Assembly: GCA_947467395.1 (NCBI GenBank)
Contig: CANIIC010000020.1
Span: 1 to 36,335, forward strand
Origin: Bryobacterales bacterium
Lineage (GTDB): Bacteria; Acidobacteriota; Terriglobia; Bryobacterales; Bryobacteraceae
DNA: 36,335 bases
Direction: 5' to 3'
The notes under the pieces are model-generated. The model saw nothing but the letters and a program-made list of their open reading frames with translations. It did no database searches and was not told where the DNA came from. Every line of letters starts with the position of its first letter. Position 1 is the first letter of the stretch. Of this stretch, positions 1 through 9,138 are shown piece after piece. Both the position numbers and the translations under genes were made by a program.

Positions 1-645
<645 letters not shown>

Positions 646-647
646 CC

Positions 648-1238
648 ATGGGTCGCTTTCGGGAAATGTTGATCGCCTGGGGTCCGTTCGGGATCTTCGC
701 GGCGGCTCTGATCGAATCGGCGGGCGTGCCCAGCCCCAGCGGTACGGATGCACTCATCCTGCTGGTTACGATCGCCAAGCCAGACTCCTGGCTCGTCTGC
801 GGCTTGCTCGCTGTGCTGGGATCGGTGCTCGGTTCGGTGATTTTCCACGCCATCGTCAGCAAGGGCGGCGAGAAGCTCCTGGAACGGAAGACCTCCACAC
901 CGCGCGGTGCCAAGCTGAAGGCCTGGTTTCTGCGCTACGGCATGGCCAGCGTCTTCGTGTGTGCGCTGGTTCCCCTGCCGTTCATGCCCCTAAAAGTGAT
1001 GGCGGTCTGTGCCTGCGGTCTGGGCGTCACCCGGGCCCGGTACCTGAGTGTGATCGCCGCTGCCCGTTTTCCGCGGTATCTTGCGATCGCCTACTTGGGT
1101 GCACAGCTCGGGGAGAACTCTAACGCGTGGCTGAAGAGTCACTTATGGCACATGGGCGGCCTCGCTCTGACCCTGTTTGTCGGCATCTACGCCCTGCTGA
1201 AGTTCTCCGACAAACAGCAGTCAGCGGCCTCCCGGTAG
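648..1238 (+). CDS. VTT/DedA-like (YqaA-type) membrane protein
   Basis: This 196-residue integral membrane protein resembles the VTT (DedA/SNARE-associated) family, whose members have been linked to lipid flipping and membrane homeostasis. An early hydrophobic segment is followed by the typical EsaGvPSPsGtDaLI stretch (about residues 22-40). A second segment (LLAVLGSVLGSVIFHAIVS) comes next, and a charged loop is followed by the second re-entrant-type motif RYGMASVFVCALVPLPFMPLK. One or two C-terminal helices end the protein. The ATG is two bases after the ligA stop codon. Substrate and exact subfamily cannot be read from the sequence. Confidence 0.85.
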   Translation: MGRFREMLIAWGPFGIFAAALIESAGVPSPSGTDALILLVTIAKPDSWLVCGLLAVLGSVLGSVIFHAIVSKGGEKLLERKTSTPRGAKLKAWFLRYGMASVFVCALVPLPFMPLKVMAVCACGLGVTRARYLSVIAAARFPRYLAIAYLGAQLGENSNAWLKSHLWHMGGLALTLFVGIYALLKFSDKQQSAASR

Positions 1239-1254
1239 GTCGAATTTTCATCGC

Positions 1255-1287
1255 TTCGTAACACTTGCTCGGTATCCTGTAACAGAA
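1255..1287 (+). promoter_or_regulatory. Candidate Pho-box-like direct repeat before pstS
   Basis: Two GTAACA copies (1258-1263 and 1279-1284) lie 21 bp apart, about two helical turns, in the 54-bp gap before pstS. PhoB/PhoP-type regulators bind direct repeats spaced by about one turn, and PhoP half-sites are TTAACA-like. This is therefore a plausible operator for the response regulator encoded at 7255. The second copy sits only a few bases from the pstS start codon, which is unusually close. Match to the E. coli CTGTCAT consensus is weak. Confidence 0.4.
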
Positions 1288-1292
1288 CATTT

Positions 1293-2321
1293 ATGACAAA
1301 ACGATTCTTGTCCGCTGCCGTGGCAGCCTCTCTGTTCCTCGCTTCCTGTGGCTCCTCTGAGCAGCCGCAAAACCTGACCGGCGCTGGCGCTACTTTCCCC
1401 TATCCCATGTATTCCAAGTGGTTTAGCGAATACCAGAAGGCGCATCCGCTGGTTCAGATCAATTACCAGTCGCAAGGTTCCGGCGCGGGTATCCGCCAGG
1501 TGACCGAAGGCACCGTCGATTTCGGAGCCTCGGACCAGCCGATGACCGACGAACAGATCGCCGCGTTCCAGACCGCCCGCAAGACCCCCGTGCTGCACTT
1601 CCCCACGGTGATGGGCGCCGTCGTCCCGACCTACAATCTTCCCGGTGTCACCGCCGATCTCAAGTTCACCCCCGCCGCGCTCGCAGGCATCTTCCTGGGC
1701 AAAGTGAAGAAGTGGAACGATCCGGCAATCGCCTCCGCCAATCCCGACGTGAAGCTCCCGGGCGATGACATTGTCGTGGTGCACCGTTCGGACGGCAGCG
1801 GCACTAGCTTTGTCTTTACCGACTTCCTGACCAAAGTGAGCCCCGATTGGGCCGCCGGTCCGGGCAAGGGTAGCGCCATCAACTGGCCGGTTGGCCTGGG
1901 TGGCAAGGGCAACGAAGGCGTCGTCGGCCTGCTGAAGCAGACCCCCAACTCCATCGCCTATACCGAGATGATCTACGCAGTGCAGAACAAGCTGCCTATG
2001 GGCGACGTGCAGAACGCCGCCGGCAAGTTCGTCAAGGCCTCCCCTGAATCCGTCACGGCCGCTGCGGCCAACATGCAGATGCCGGACGACTTCCGCGTAT
2101 CGATCACGAACGCTGCGGGCGAAGCGGCCTACCCGATCTCGTCGCTCACGTGGCTGCTGGTTCCGCAGACCATCCAGGACGCCGGCAAGCGTCAGGTCAT
2201 CACCGATTTCCTGACCTGGATGCTGACCACCGGCCAGGGTATGGCTCCGGCTCTGCAGTACGCGGCCCTTCCGGCCGCGGTGGTCGAGAAGGAAAAAGCG
2301 GCCATCGCGCAAATCAAGTAA
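1293..2321 (+). CDS. pstS: Phosphate ABC transporter substrate-binding lipoprotein
   Basis: PstS captures inorganic phosphate in the periplasm and hands it to PstCA. The 342-residue product begins with a lipoprotein signal (MTKRFLSAAVAASLFLASC; lipobox LASC with lipidated Cys near 19). The family signature follows: LTGAGATFPYPMYSKW, YQSQGSGAGIRQ, DFGASDQPM, VVHRSDGSGTSFVF, and the distal YPISSLTWLLVP. The SGSG/GSGT loops and the DFGASD aspartate are the phosphate-contact motifs of the family. The start is fixed by the signal peptide, although no clear Shine-Dalgarno precedes it. It is first in pstSCAB-phoU-phoR-phoB and is separated from pstC by a stable hairpin. Confidence 0.97.
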   Translation: MTKRFLSAAVAASLFLASCGSSEQPQNLTGAGATFPYPMYSKWFSEYQKAHPLVQINYQSQGSGAGIRQVTEGTVDFGASDQPMTDEQIAAFQTARKTPVLHFPTVMGAVVPTYNLPGVTADLKFTPAALAGIFLGKVKKWNDPAIASANPDVKLPGDDIVVVHRSDGSGTSFVFTDFLTKVSPDWAAGPGKGSAINWPVGLGGKGNEGVVGLLKQTPNSIAYTEMIYAVQNKLPMGDVQNAAGKFVKASPESVTAAAANMQMPDDFRVSITNAAGEAAYPISSLTWLLVPQTIQDAGKRQVITDFLTWMLTTGQGMAPALQYAALPAAVVEKEKAAIAQIK

Positions 2322-2337
2322 CCGTACATTCATTACA

Positions 2338-2375
2338 GGCGGGGGAGACTAGGGTAAACTGGTACTTCCCCCGCC
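2338..2375 (+). repeat. 9-bp perfect hairpin between pstS and pstC
   Basis: GGCGGGGGA (2338-2346) pairs perfectly with TCCCCCGCC (2367-2375) across a 20-base loop. No T-run follows, so it is not a classical intrinsic terminator. A stem here would protect the pstS 3' end or attenuate read-through, giving more binding protein than permease, as intergenic structures do in many ABC operons. The right arm ends nine bases before the pstC ATG, which has no visible Shine-Dalgarno, so it may also affect pstC translation. Confidence 0.75.
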
Positions 2376-2384
2376 GAAAACCGA

Positions 2385-3347
2385 ATGGCGACACAACCGG
2401 CAACACTCTCCCCCAGTTCGGAGAGGTCTTTCCTCCAGCGGATTCGCTCCGGTGATGCCGTCGCGCATACGTTGACCGGAATGGCGGCCTCTACCATCCT
2501 GGCCGTCACCATCCTGCTTGCCTACCATCTGTGGAGCGGGTCATCCTTACCGCGTTCCGCCTTCGGCTGGAGCTTCGTCACCGGATCCGACTGGGACCCC
2601 GTCGCCGAAAAGTTTGGAGCTTTGCCCTTCATCTTCGGAACCCTCACCACTTCTTTATTGTCGTTGTTGATCGCAGTCCCCGTCGGCCTCGGAGCCGCCA
2701 TTTTCCTCGCCGAACTCGCCCCGCGCGGTGCGTCAGATGCGCTCACGTTTATGATTGAGCTGCTCGCCGCCGTGCCCAGCGTCATTTACGGCTTGCTCGG
2801 CATCTTCTTATTAGTCCCGTTCCTGCAGAGCACCCTGGTTCCCGTCCTCGTATCGACGCTAGGGTTCCTGCCGATTTTCCAGGGCCAGTTCTTCGGCGTG
2901 AGCGTATTTTCCGCCGGGATCATCCTGGCGATCATGATCGTCCCGTTCATCATCTCCGTGTCTCGCGAAGTGCTGCTGGCCGTGCCGCAGGATCAGCGCG
3001 AAGCGGCGCTGGCGCTGGGCTCTACCAAGTGGGAATCCACCTGGAAGATCGTGGTTCCGTACGCGATGCGCGGCATCATGGGTTCGGTGTTCCTGGCGTT
3101 GGCCCGCGCGCTGGGTGAAACGATGGCCGTCACGATGGTCATCGGCAACAAGCCGCAGATCGCAACCTCGCTGCTGGCGCCCGGTTATTCCATCGCCGCC
3201 GTGATCGCGAATGAATTCGCCGAAGCCACCGGAAACATGCACCAACAGGTGCTGATCGAACTCGGCTTGGTGCTGTTTGCCCTGACCGTCCTGATCAATG
3301 GCGCGGCGCGACTGCTGATCCTCTCTACCAAGGCGGGCGGCAAATGA
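2385..3347 (+). CDS. pstC: Phosphate ABC transporter permease PstC
   Basis: PstC is one of the two inner-membrane permeases of the high-affinity phosphate importer. The 320 residues show six hydrophobic segments, beginning with AHTLTGMAASTILAVTILLAYH near residue 30. The family features are ATFFLAELAPRG-like AIFLAELAPRGASDALTFMIELLAAVPSVIYGLLG and the ATPase-contacting EAA loop DQREAALALGSTKWESTWKIVVPYAMRGI. The ending NEFAEATGNMHQQVLIELGLVLFALTVL is also typical of PstC. The stop overlaps the pstA start (ATGA, 3344-3347), which implies translational coupling. It follows pstS after the intergenic hairpin. Confidence 0.96.
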   Translation: MATQPATLSPSSERSFLQRIRSGDAVAHTLTGMAASTILAVTILLAYHLWSGSSLPRSAFGWSFVTGSDWDPVAEKFGALPFIFGTLTTSLLSLLIAVPVGLGAAIFLAELAPRGASDALTFMIELLAAVPSVIYGLLGIFLLVPFLQSTLVPVLVSTLGFLPIFQGQFFGVSVFSAGIILAIMIVPFIISVSREVLLAVPQDQREAALALGSTKWESTWKIVVPYAMRGIMGSVFLALARALGETMAVTMVIGNKPQIATSLLAPGYSIAAVIANEFAEATGNMHQQVLIELGLVLFALTVLINGAARLLILSTKAGGK

Positions 3348-4188
3348 CCTTGAGCTTCCGCCGTCGCGCGGTGAACGCCGTGATGCTGACCCTCACAGGG
3401 GTCTGCACGTTCCTGGTCGCTGGCGTCTTGCTGGTCATCCTGGGCTACCTCGCCTGGAACGGTGCCACTAGTCTGAGCCTCGATTTCTTCACGAAGCTCC
3501 CCGTGCCCGTCGGCGAAACCGGCGGCGGCATGGCCAACGCGATTCTGGGCAGCGCCAAGGTGTTGTTGCTCGCGATGTTGATCGGTGTGCCGATCGGCTT
3601 CTTCGCCGGTGTTTACCTGGCGGAGTTCGGCGACAGCGCTTACTCTGGCGTGATTCGCTACGCGACCGACTTACTGAACGGCGTGCCGTCCATCGTCATT
3701 GGCATCTTCGCCTACGCGCTGGTTGTCCAGCCGATGAAGCACTTTTCGACTTTGGCGGGCGGCGTTGCGCTGGGCATCATGATGATCCCCATCTCGCTGC
3801 GCACCACCGAGGAGTTCCTGCGAGCCGTCCCTGTTAGCCTGCGTGAAGGCGCCATGGCTCTGGGCGCCAGCCGCTCCCGCACCATCTTTACCGTAGTGAT
3901 CCCGGCCGCCAAGAACGGCATCTTGTCAGGTTTGATGCTGAACCTGGCGCGCGTTGCGGGCGAAACCGCTCCACTTCTGTTTACTGCTTTGGGAAATCCC
4001 TTTTGGAGCTCCGGTTGGCTGCAGCCGACCGCGACTCTTCCTTCCATGATCTACAACTACGCGATCGCTCCTTACGACGACTGGCACCGGCAAGCGTGGG
4101 CTGCCGGCTTCGTGTTATTGGTGTTAGTGCTGACTGTGAATGTGGCAGCTCGTTTTGCGATCGGCCGTGGTTCCGCGCGAGGCCGTTC

Positions 4189-4192
<4 letters not shown>
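3344..4192 (+). CDS. pstA: Phosphate ABC transporter permease PstA
   Basis: PstA is the partner permease of PstC. The 282-residue product has the usual opening helix and the [36 protein letters not shown] stretch. It also has the [19 protein letters not shown] helix pair and an EAA loop ([27 protein letters not shown]) that docks on PstB. The [16 protein letters not shown] motif is characteristic of PstA. Start and stop both overlap neighbours by four bases (ATGA with pstC, ATGA with pstB), so the three membrane-complex genes are translationally coupled. Length is normal for the family. Confidence 0.96.
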
Positions 4193-5040
<848 letters not shown>

Positions 5041-5047
5041 GACCACC

Positions 5048-5716
5048 ATGCGCCATTTCGCAGAAGAACTGGAAGAGTTAAAGCAAGCGCTGCTCGAAAT
5101 GGGCGCTCTGGTGGAATCGTCGATTCACACCAGCGTGCAAGCATTGACGGAGCGTGACGACCGTCTGGCTCGTCGTGTCAAAGAAGACGAAGGCCTCATC
5201 AATAAGATGGAGCTGGATCTGGACGCGCGCGTCACCCGTTTATTGGCGCTGAATCAGCCGGTCGCGGGAGACCTGCGCCTCCTGGTCATGTGCCTCAAGA
5301 TCAACACCGATCTGGAACGCATGGGCGATCTCTCCGTCAGTATCGCCGAACGCGCTATTTCTCTGAATAAGCTCAACGCGCCGCTGGGTCAGCCTTTGCT
5401 CGAAATGCCGCGCATGGCCTCGATCGTCGAGGACATGCTACACCGCACGCTGGATGCGTTCGTGAAACGGGATGCGGACCTGGCTCGCGCAATCCTGCGT
5501 ACCGATGACGAAGTCGACGCGCTGCGCGACACGGTGTACAAGGCTTTGATTGCCACCATGCGGACGGAGCCTCACTTGGTCGATGCCGCGGTCCACCTAA
5601 TGTTCATAGCGCGCAGCCTGGAGCGCATCGCCGATCACTCCACTAACATCGCCGAGGATGTGATCTATCTGGTTCGCGGAATCGACGTGCGACATCACGC
5701 GGCCGAGGAAATTTAA
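5048..5716 (+). CDS. phoU: Phosphate signalling regulator PhoU
   Basis: PhoU links the Pst transporter to the PhoR kinase and holds Pho signalling off when phosphate is plentiful. The 222-residue, all-helical product contains two PhoU repeats. The first has the metal-contact motif KINTDLERMGDLSVSIAERA and the second has FIARSLERIADHSTNIAEDVIYLVRG; both E-R-x-x-D signatures are intact. The start is the ATG at 5048 (MRHFAEELEELKQ), which fits the conserved N terminus; the frame extends upstream inside pstB but that part is non-homologous. It lies between pstB and phoR. Confidence 0.95.
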   Translation: MRHFAEELEELKQALLEMGALVESSIHTSVQALTERDDRLARRVKEDEGLINKMELDLDARVTRLLALNQPVAGDLRLLVMCLKINTDLERMGDLSVSIAERAISLNKLNAPLGQPLLEMPRMASIVEDMLHRTLDAFVKRDADLARAILRTDDEVDALRDTVYKALIATMRTEPHLVDAAVHLMFIARSLERIADHSTNIAEDVIYLVRGIDVRHHAAEEI

Positions 5717-5744
5717 TTCCGAGATCTGGTCTGTTGCTTAAGCC

Positions 5745-7214
5745 ATGACCGCCCGCATCTTTATCAAACTGATCCTGGCGGTCACGGGCGTTCTCGCCGT
5801 TGCCCTTACCTCCGTCAACATCATCGCCACGCCACGTGTGCGCGCCAGTTTCCTGAATTCGCTGCATGGCGAACTCCAGGAAAAGGCCCAGGCTCTGGAG
5901 CTTCTGCTGCCTCGCGATGCCGCCGAGTTCCCGCATATCGCCCAACTCGCCGGCGGCCGCCTCACCTGGATCGCCCCCGATGGCAAGGTGTTGGCCGATT
6001 CCGAAGCCGACGCCGCCCGCATGGACAACCACGCCAACCGCCCGGAGGTCGCTCAAGCGCTCGCGGGCAAGACCGGTTCTAGCCTGCGCATGAGCCCCAC
6101 GGTCGGCATCGATTTCTTCTATGTCGCGATTCCGGTGAAGGTCCCTGCTCCCGGGAGCGTTCTGCGCTTGGCTGTCTCTGCCGCTGAGGTCGATGAGCGC
6201 GTTCGCGAACTCCGCAACGCCGTGCTCCTAGCCACCACGCTGGCCTTTATCCCGGCTGTGTTGCTGGCTGGTTGGTTCGCGCGAAGAGCCTCTGGGCGGT
6301 TAGGCCGGATCATCGATTTTACTCGCGGCCTCACGCTAGGAAACTTTACGTCGCGACTGGACGGCAGCAGCCGCGGCGAACTCGGACTGCTGGCTGCAAA
6401 TCTTAACGAAACCAGCGAAAAACTCCAGTTCATGCTGCAGCGTATCGAAAGCGAGCACGCGGAACTGGAGAAGGTCGAACGCATTCGCAAGGACTTCGTG
6501 ATCAATGTTTCGCACGAACTTCGCACCCCACTGGCCTCCATCCAGGGCTACACGGAAACCTTACTGGACGGGGCAGTGGAGCAACCGGAGCTGGCCAAGA
6601 AATTCCTCAACATCATCCGCCAGAACGCCGAACGGTTGACCCGGCTGACGGCGGATCTGTTGGTTTTGTCTCGCGTTGAACTCGGTCAGCAGACGTTCAA
6701 ATTTGCCTCCTATGCCGTGAACCGATTGCTGGATGACAACGCTGATTCCATGCTGCCTCTGGCGCAGCGGAAGGGGATTGGCGTGCACGTGGATCGCGTT
6801 GCGGATTCGGTGGAAGTGTTCTGCGATGCCGAGGCGGTTCATCAGATCCTAACCAATCTCATGGAGAACGCCATCAAGTACACTCCGGAAGGCGGCTCCG
6901 TCACGCTGGGCGCGCGACCCGCAGGGACGGACAAGGTCGAATTCTTCGTGCAGGACTCGGGAACCGGCATCCCGGCCGAGGATCTCAGCCGACTGTTTGA
7001 GCGCTTTTATCGCGTGGACAAGGCGCGCTCGAAGGCGCTGGGTGGAACCGGCCTGGGTTTGGCGATCGTCAAGCACCTGACGCTGGCGCAAGGAGGCGAT
7101 GTGCGCGTTGAAAGTCGGGTGAATCAGGGTTCAACGTTTTATTTCACCCTGCCCACGCAGGACCTGGGAATCTCCGAATCCGGAGCAATTCAACAGGAGT
7201 TTACGGCCTCGTAA
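5745..7214 (+). CDS. phoR: Phosphate-regulon sensor histidine kinase PhoR
   Basis: This is a 489-residue membrane histidine kinase, assigned to PhoR by sequence type and by its place between phoU and phoB. A first transmembrane helix covers about residues 7-28, and an extracytoplasmic region of about 125 residues has a PAS/Cache-like segment (GGRLTWIAPDGKVLADSE). A second helix follows (LLATTLAFIPAVLLAGWFARR), then a HAMP linker. The H box is FVINVSHELRTPLASIQGY (phospho-His near 256). The N box NLMENAIKYTPEGG and G boxes DSGTGIP and GGTGLGLAIVKH complete the ATPase. It lacks the cytoplasmic PAS of E. coli PhoR and resembles the long-periplasmic PhoR form. Confidence 0.93.
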   Translation: MTARIFIKLILAVTGVLAVALTSVNIIATPRVRASFLNSLHGELQEKAQALELLLPRDAAEFPHIAQLAGGRLTWIAPDGKVLADSEADAARMDNHANRPEVAQALAGKTGSSLRMSPTVGIDFFYVAIPVKVPAPGSVLRLAVSAAEVDERVRELRNAVLLATTLAFIPAVLLAGWFARRASGRLGRIIDFTRGLTLGNFTSRLDGSSRGELGLLAANLNETSEKLQFMLQRIESEHAELEKVERIRKDFVINVSHELRTPLASIQGYTETLLDGAVEQPELAKKFLNIIRQNAERLTRLTADLLVLSRVELGQQTFKFASYAVNRLLDDNADSMLPLAQRKGIGVHVDRVADSVEVFCDAEAVHQILTNLMENAIKYTPEGGSVTLGARPAGTDKVEFFVQDSGTGIPAEDLSRLFERFYRVDKARSKALGGTGLGLAIVKHLTLAQGGDVRVESRVNQGSTFYFTLPTQDLGISESGAIQQEFTAS

Positions 7215-7232
7215 TCGTGTTGTAATCGTCTG
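7211..7232 (+). promoter_or_regulatory. 11-bp direct repeat, candidate Pho box before phoB
   Basis: GTAATCGTGTT (7211-7221) is followed immediately by GTAATCGTCTG (7222-7232), an exact one-turn tandem with nine of eleven positions identical. OmpR/PhoB-family regulators bind 11-bp tandem repeats, and a CTGTCGG block just downstream resembles the PhoB half-site. The element overlaps the phoR stop codon and lies about 25 bp before phoB, so it may give phoB its own autoregulated promoter. No convincing -10/-35 pair is visible. Confidence 0.4.
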
Positions 7233-7254
7233 TCGGTTACTCTGTGTGTAGAAG

Positions 7255-7953
7255 ATGAAGAAAATCCTACTAATCGAGGACGACGCGGATCTTTACTCCC
7301 TGATCCAGTACAACCTGGAAAAGGAAGGGTTTCAGTTCGCGGGTGCCCAAACCGGCAAAGGTGCCGTAGAACTGTGCCGTCGGGAGAAGCCCGATCTGGT
7401 CATCCTCGATATCATGCTGCCCGATTCCGACGGGCTCGATATCTGCAAGCGCATCCGCGCGCATCCGGAACTGTCGCATCTCCCGGTGATCTTCCTGACG
7501 GCGCGAGCCTCGGAAACCGATCGTATCGTCGGCCTGGAACTGGGCGCGAACGACTACATCGTCAAACCGTTTTTCGTGCGCGAACTGATCGCGCGCATCA
7601 AGATCCACTTCCGAGGACAGCAAGCTCCGCCGAAGATCCTCAAAGCCGGCGAATTGGAAGTCGACGGCGAACGTTGCCAGGTGAAGCTGGCCGGCCACGA
7701 AGTCACGCTGACCGCCACCGAGTTTCGCTTGCTGGAGTTCCTGATGAGCCGTCCGGGCATCGTCTTCAGCCGTGAGCAACTGCTCGACGCGGTGTGGGGC
7801 CATGACCGCGCCGTGACGGATCGCACCGTCGACGTCTACATTCTGCGCCTTCGCCAGAAGATCGAATTGGAAGAAGGACGCTCCTACATTCGAAGCGTCC
7901 GTGGCTTCGGCTACAGCTTTAACGCCGACGCTTTGGAGCTGGCCCGGGCGTAG
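7255..7953 (+). CDS. phoB: Phosphate-regulon response regulator PhoB
   Basis: PhoB is the OmpR-family DNA-binding partner of PhoR. The receiver domain (about 1-120) has the acidic pair E8/D9, phosphoacceptor Asp52 in LVILDIMLPDSDG, the switch Thr in VIFLTARA and Lys in IVKPF. The winged-helix domain (about 130-228) shows LTATEFRLLEFLMSRPGIVFSREQLLDAVWG and DRTVDVYILRLRQKIE. The 232-residue length is standard. Unusually, phoR precedes phoB and both end the transporter operon. Its 3' end overlaps the convergent 105-residue gene by 35 bp. Confidence 0.95.
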   Translation: MKKILLIEDDADLYSLIQYNLEKEGFQFAGAQTGKGAVELCRREKPDLVILDIMLPDSDGLDICKRIRAHPELSHLPVIFLTARASETDRIVGLELGANDYIVKPFFVRELIARIKIHFRGQQAPPKILKAGELEVDGERCQVKLAGHEVTLTATEFRLLEFLMSRPGIVFSREQLLDAVWGHDRAVTDRTVDVYILRLRQKIELEEGRSYIRSVRGFGYSFNADALELARA

Positions 7954-8236
7954 GCTCGGGTTCTTCCACCACGACGGTTGCCGCGCCCGACCGGCGCAGG
8001 CGTTCGCTCTTGGCCTGTTTCACCAACACCTTCTCGTGAGCGTGGTGCGCCTGCACTTCTTCCTCCGTAGCGACGCGGTGGGATTTGGCGCTCAGCAGCC
8101 GTGCTGCCACGATTGCCGGAACCTCCGTGACAAACCCCGCGCTGTTTGCCGCGGTGCTGACCAGCCACACAAACTCAGGTAAGCGGTCTTCCAACGCGCG
8201 AATCCCGCGCCAATACTCCTGGATGCTGAAGCTCAT
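7919..8236 (-). CDS. Hypothetical protein, third gene of coupled trio
   Basis: I do not recognise this 105-residue protein. It begins MSFSIQEYWRGIRALEDRLPE, has a mildly hydrophobic middle (FVWLVSTAANSAGFVTEVPAIVAARLL), then a charged stretch and a Pro/Arg-rich tail ending APKRRR. No signal peptide or clear membrane helix is present. The start overlaps the stop of the 57-residue gene (ATGA), which supports it as a real gene despite lacking homology I can name. Its 3' end overlaps phoB by 35 bp on the opposite strand. Function unknown; the basic tail would suit nucleic-acid or membrane contact, which is only a guess. Confidence 0.6.
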   Translation of the reverse strand: MSFSIQEYWRGIRALEDRLPEFVWLVSTAANSAGFVTEVPAIVAARLLSAKSHRVATEEEVQAHHAHEKVLVKQAKSERLRRSGAATVVVEEPEPTPGPAPKRRR

Positions 8237-8406
8237 GCTTCCCCCCTCAGCACGCGCAGGATTTCATCCAGCGCCCGCTGTCTGTCGGATTCGCTCATTG
8301 AGGGCTGGATGTCTTCCATGCGAACTGCTTCGGGCTCCGGTGGATCGCGACGCAGTTCATTGGTGAGAAGCTCTAGTTCTTGTTCTTCGTGCATGTCGTA
8401 GCTCAT
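8233..8406 (-). CDS. Small acidic hypothetical protein (57 aa)
   Basis: I read this 57-residue gene directly from the reverse strand: it starts MSYDMHEEQELELLTNELRR and ends DRQRALDEILRVLRGEA. It is very acidic and probably helical, with no recognised domain. Support comes from context: its start lies three bases after the stop of the 217-residue gene and its stop overlaps the next start as ATGA, so it fills the gap between two co-directional genes exactly. It may be an adaptor or regulatory subunit of the trio, but that is inference. Confidence 0.6.
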   Translation of the reverse strand: MSYDMHEEQELELLTNELRRDPPEPEAVRMEDIQPSMSESDRQRALDEILRVLRGEA

Positions 8407-8409
8407 GAT

Positions 8410-9063
8410 TTACGCTCGATTCTGGTAGCTGAGTTCGCGTTCTTCGGCCTCTCGCGCTAACTGCACCGCGCGATACCGCATATCCTTAGCCTTGGCCAGC
8501 AGCGCTCCGGAAACGCCCTTCGAAAGGTCCACGGGCAGCACCATCTCGCCGCTGACGGCCTCGCGGATCTGCCCCAGTAACTTCTCCGCACGTTCCTGCG
8601 CGACGCCTTCGAGCGCGCGTGCGTGAGCTTCCAATGAATGAGACTCGTTGCGCAGCGTCTCGATCTGCGCCAGCGGGATCAGGTGCTCGGCCAGCCGCTC
8701 AATCGCGCGCCCCGCGTAGCGAATCTGCGTTTCGATCGCAGCCGCTTCGTCGGTCTGCTTCCAGTCGGGCGTGGCACCGCGAGCCGCGCTTTCCACCAAC
8801 GCATCCAGCGCGGCTTGTCCGATGGCGTCGAACCGCTCGCGAGCCTCCTTCGCCAACTGGTGCAGCGCTCGCTCCGCCAGCCGCAGATTGTCGAAGCGCT
8901 CGGCCGCGATGCGCGCGGTCTCGATCGCCTCAGTCACTGTGGGCTGGGCCTCGACCTGCGTCATCGCTTCGGCAACGCGCGCTTGAATGTCTTGTGTGAG
9001 TTGCTGCTCGTCGTCGGTGGCGACGGCTTCTAGGGTAGGGGTTTGGGTGAGGTGAAAACTCAT
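8410..9063 (-). CDS. Hypothetical helical protein (217 aa)
   Basis: This unrecognised 217-residue protein is rich in Ala, Glu, Arg and Leu and looks almost entirely alpha-helical, with coiled-coil-like stretches (for example RIAAERFDNLRLAERALHQLAKE and ETLRNESHSLEAHARALEGV). It has no signal peptide, membrane segment or obvious catalytic motif. It heads a three-gene minus-strand cassette with the 57- and 105-residue genes. No clear Shine-Dalgarno is visible and the ATG lies in one arm of a small inverted repeat (9062-9081). A structural or scaffold role is possible; nothing in the sequence proves it. Confidence 0.6.
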   Translation of the reverse strand: MSFHLTQTPTLEAVATDDEQQLTQDIQARVAEAMTQVEAQPTVTEAIETARIAAERFDNLRLAERALHQLAKEARERFDAIGQAALDALVESAARGATPDWKQTDEAAAIETQIRYAGRAIERLAEHLIPLAQIETLRNESHSLEAHARALEGVAQERAEKLLGQIREAVSGEMVLPVDLSKGVSGALLAKAKDMRYRAVQLAREAEERELSYQNRA

Positions 9064-9081
9064 CGGCGTATCTCAGCCGAT
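9062..9081 (-). promoter_or_regulatory. 6-bp dyad overlapping the start codon of the 217-aa gene
   Basis: ATCGGC (9062-9067) and GCCGAT (9076-9081) are perfect inverted arms around an 8-base loop, and the arm includes two bases of the minus-strand start codon. On the mRNA this would place the initiation codon in a stem, so it could lower or regulate translation. It could equally be a transcription-factor dyad or chance. Confidence 0.35.
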
Positions 9082-9105
9082 AGTCTTCGCGGTGGGAAAG
9101 GGAAT

Positions 9106-9132
9106 GCCCGCGCAACAGCGCGTCACGCGGGC
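9106..9132 (-). terminator. Hairpin after the Sel1-repeat gene
   Basis: GCCCGCG (9106-9112) and CGCGGGC (9126-9132) form a perfect GC stem with a 13-base loop just beyond the stop codon at 9139, read on the minus strand. A pyrimidine-rich run follows (TTCCCTTTCCC) rather than a true U-tract, so termination strength is uncertain. It separates the Sel1 gene from the hypothetical trio downstream. Confidence 0.5.
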
Positions 9133-9138
9133 GGGGAA

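Noticed and set aside
1248-2333. Open frame of 361 codons on the minus strand over pstS
   Set aside because: Mirror of a high-GC, strongly coding gene; Arg/Gly/His-rich with no motif.
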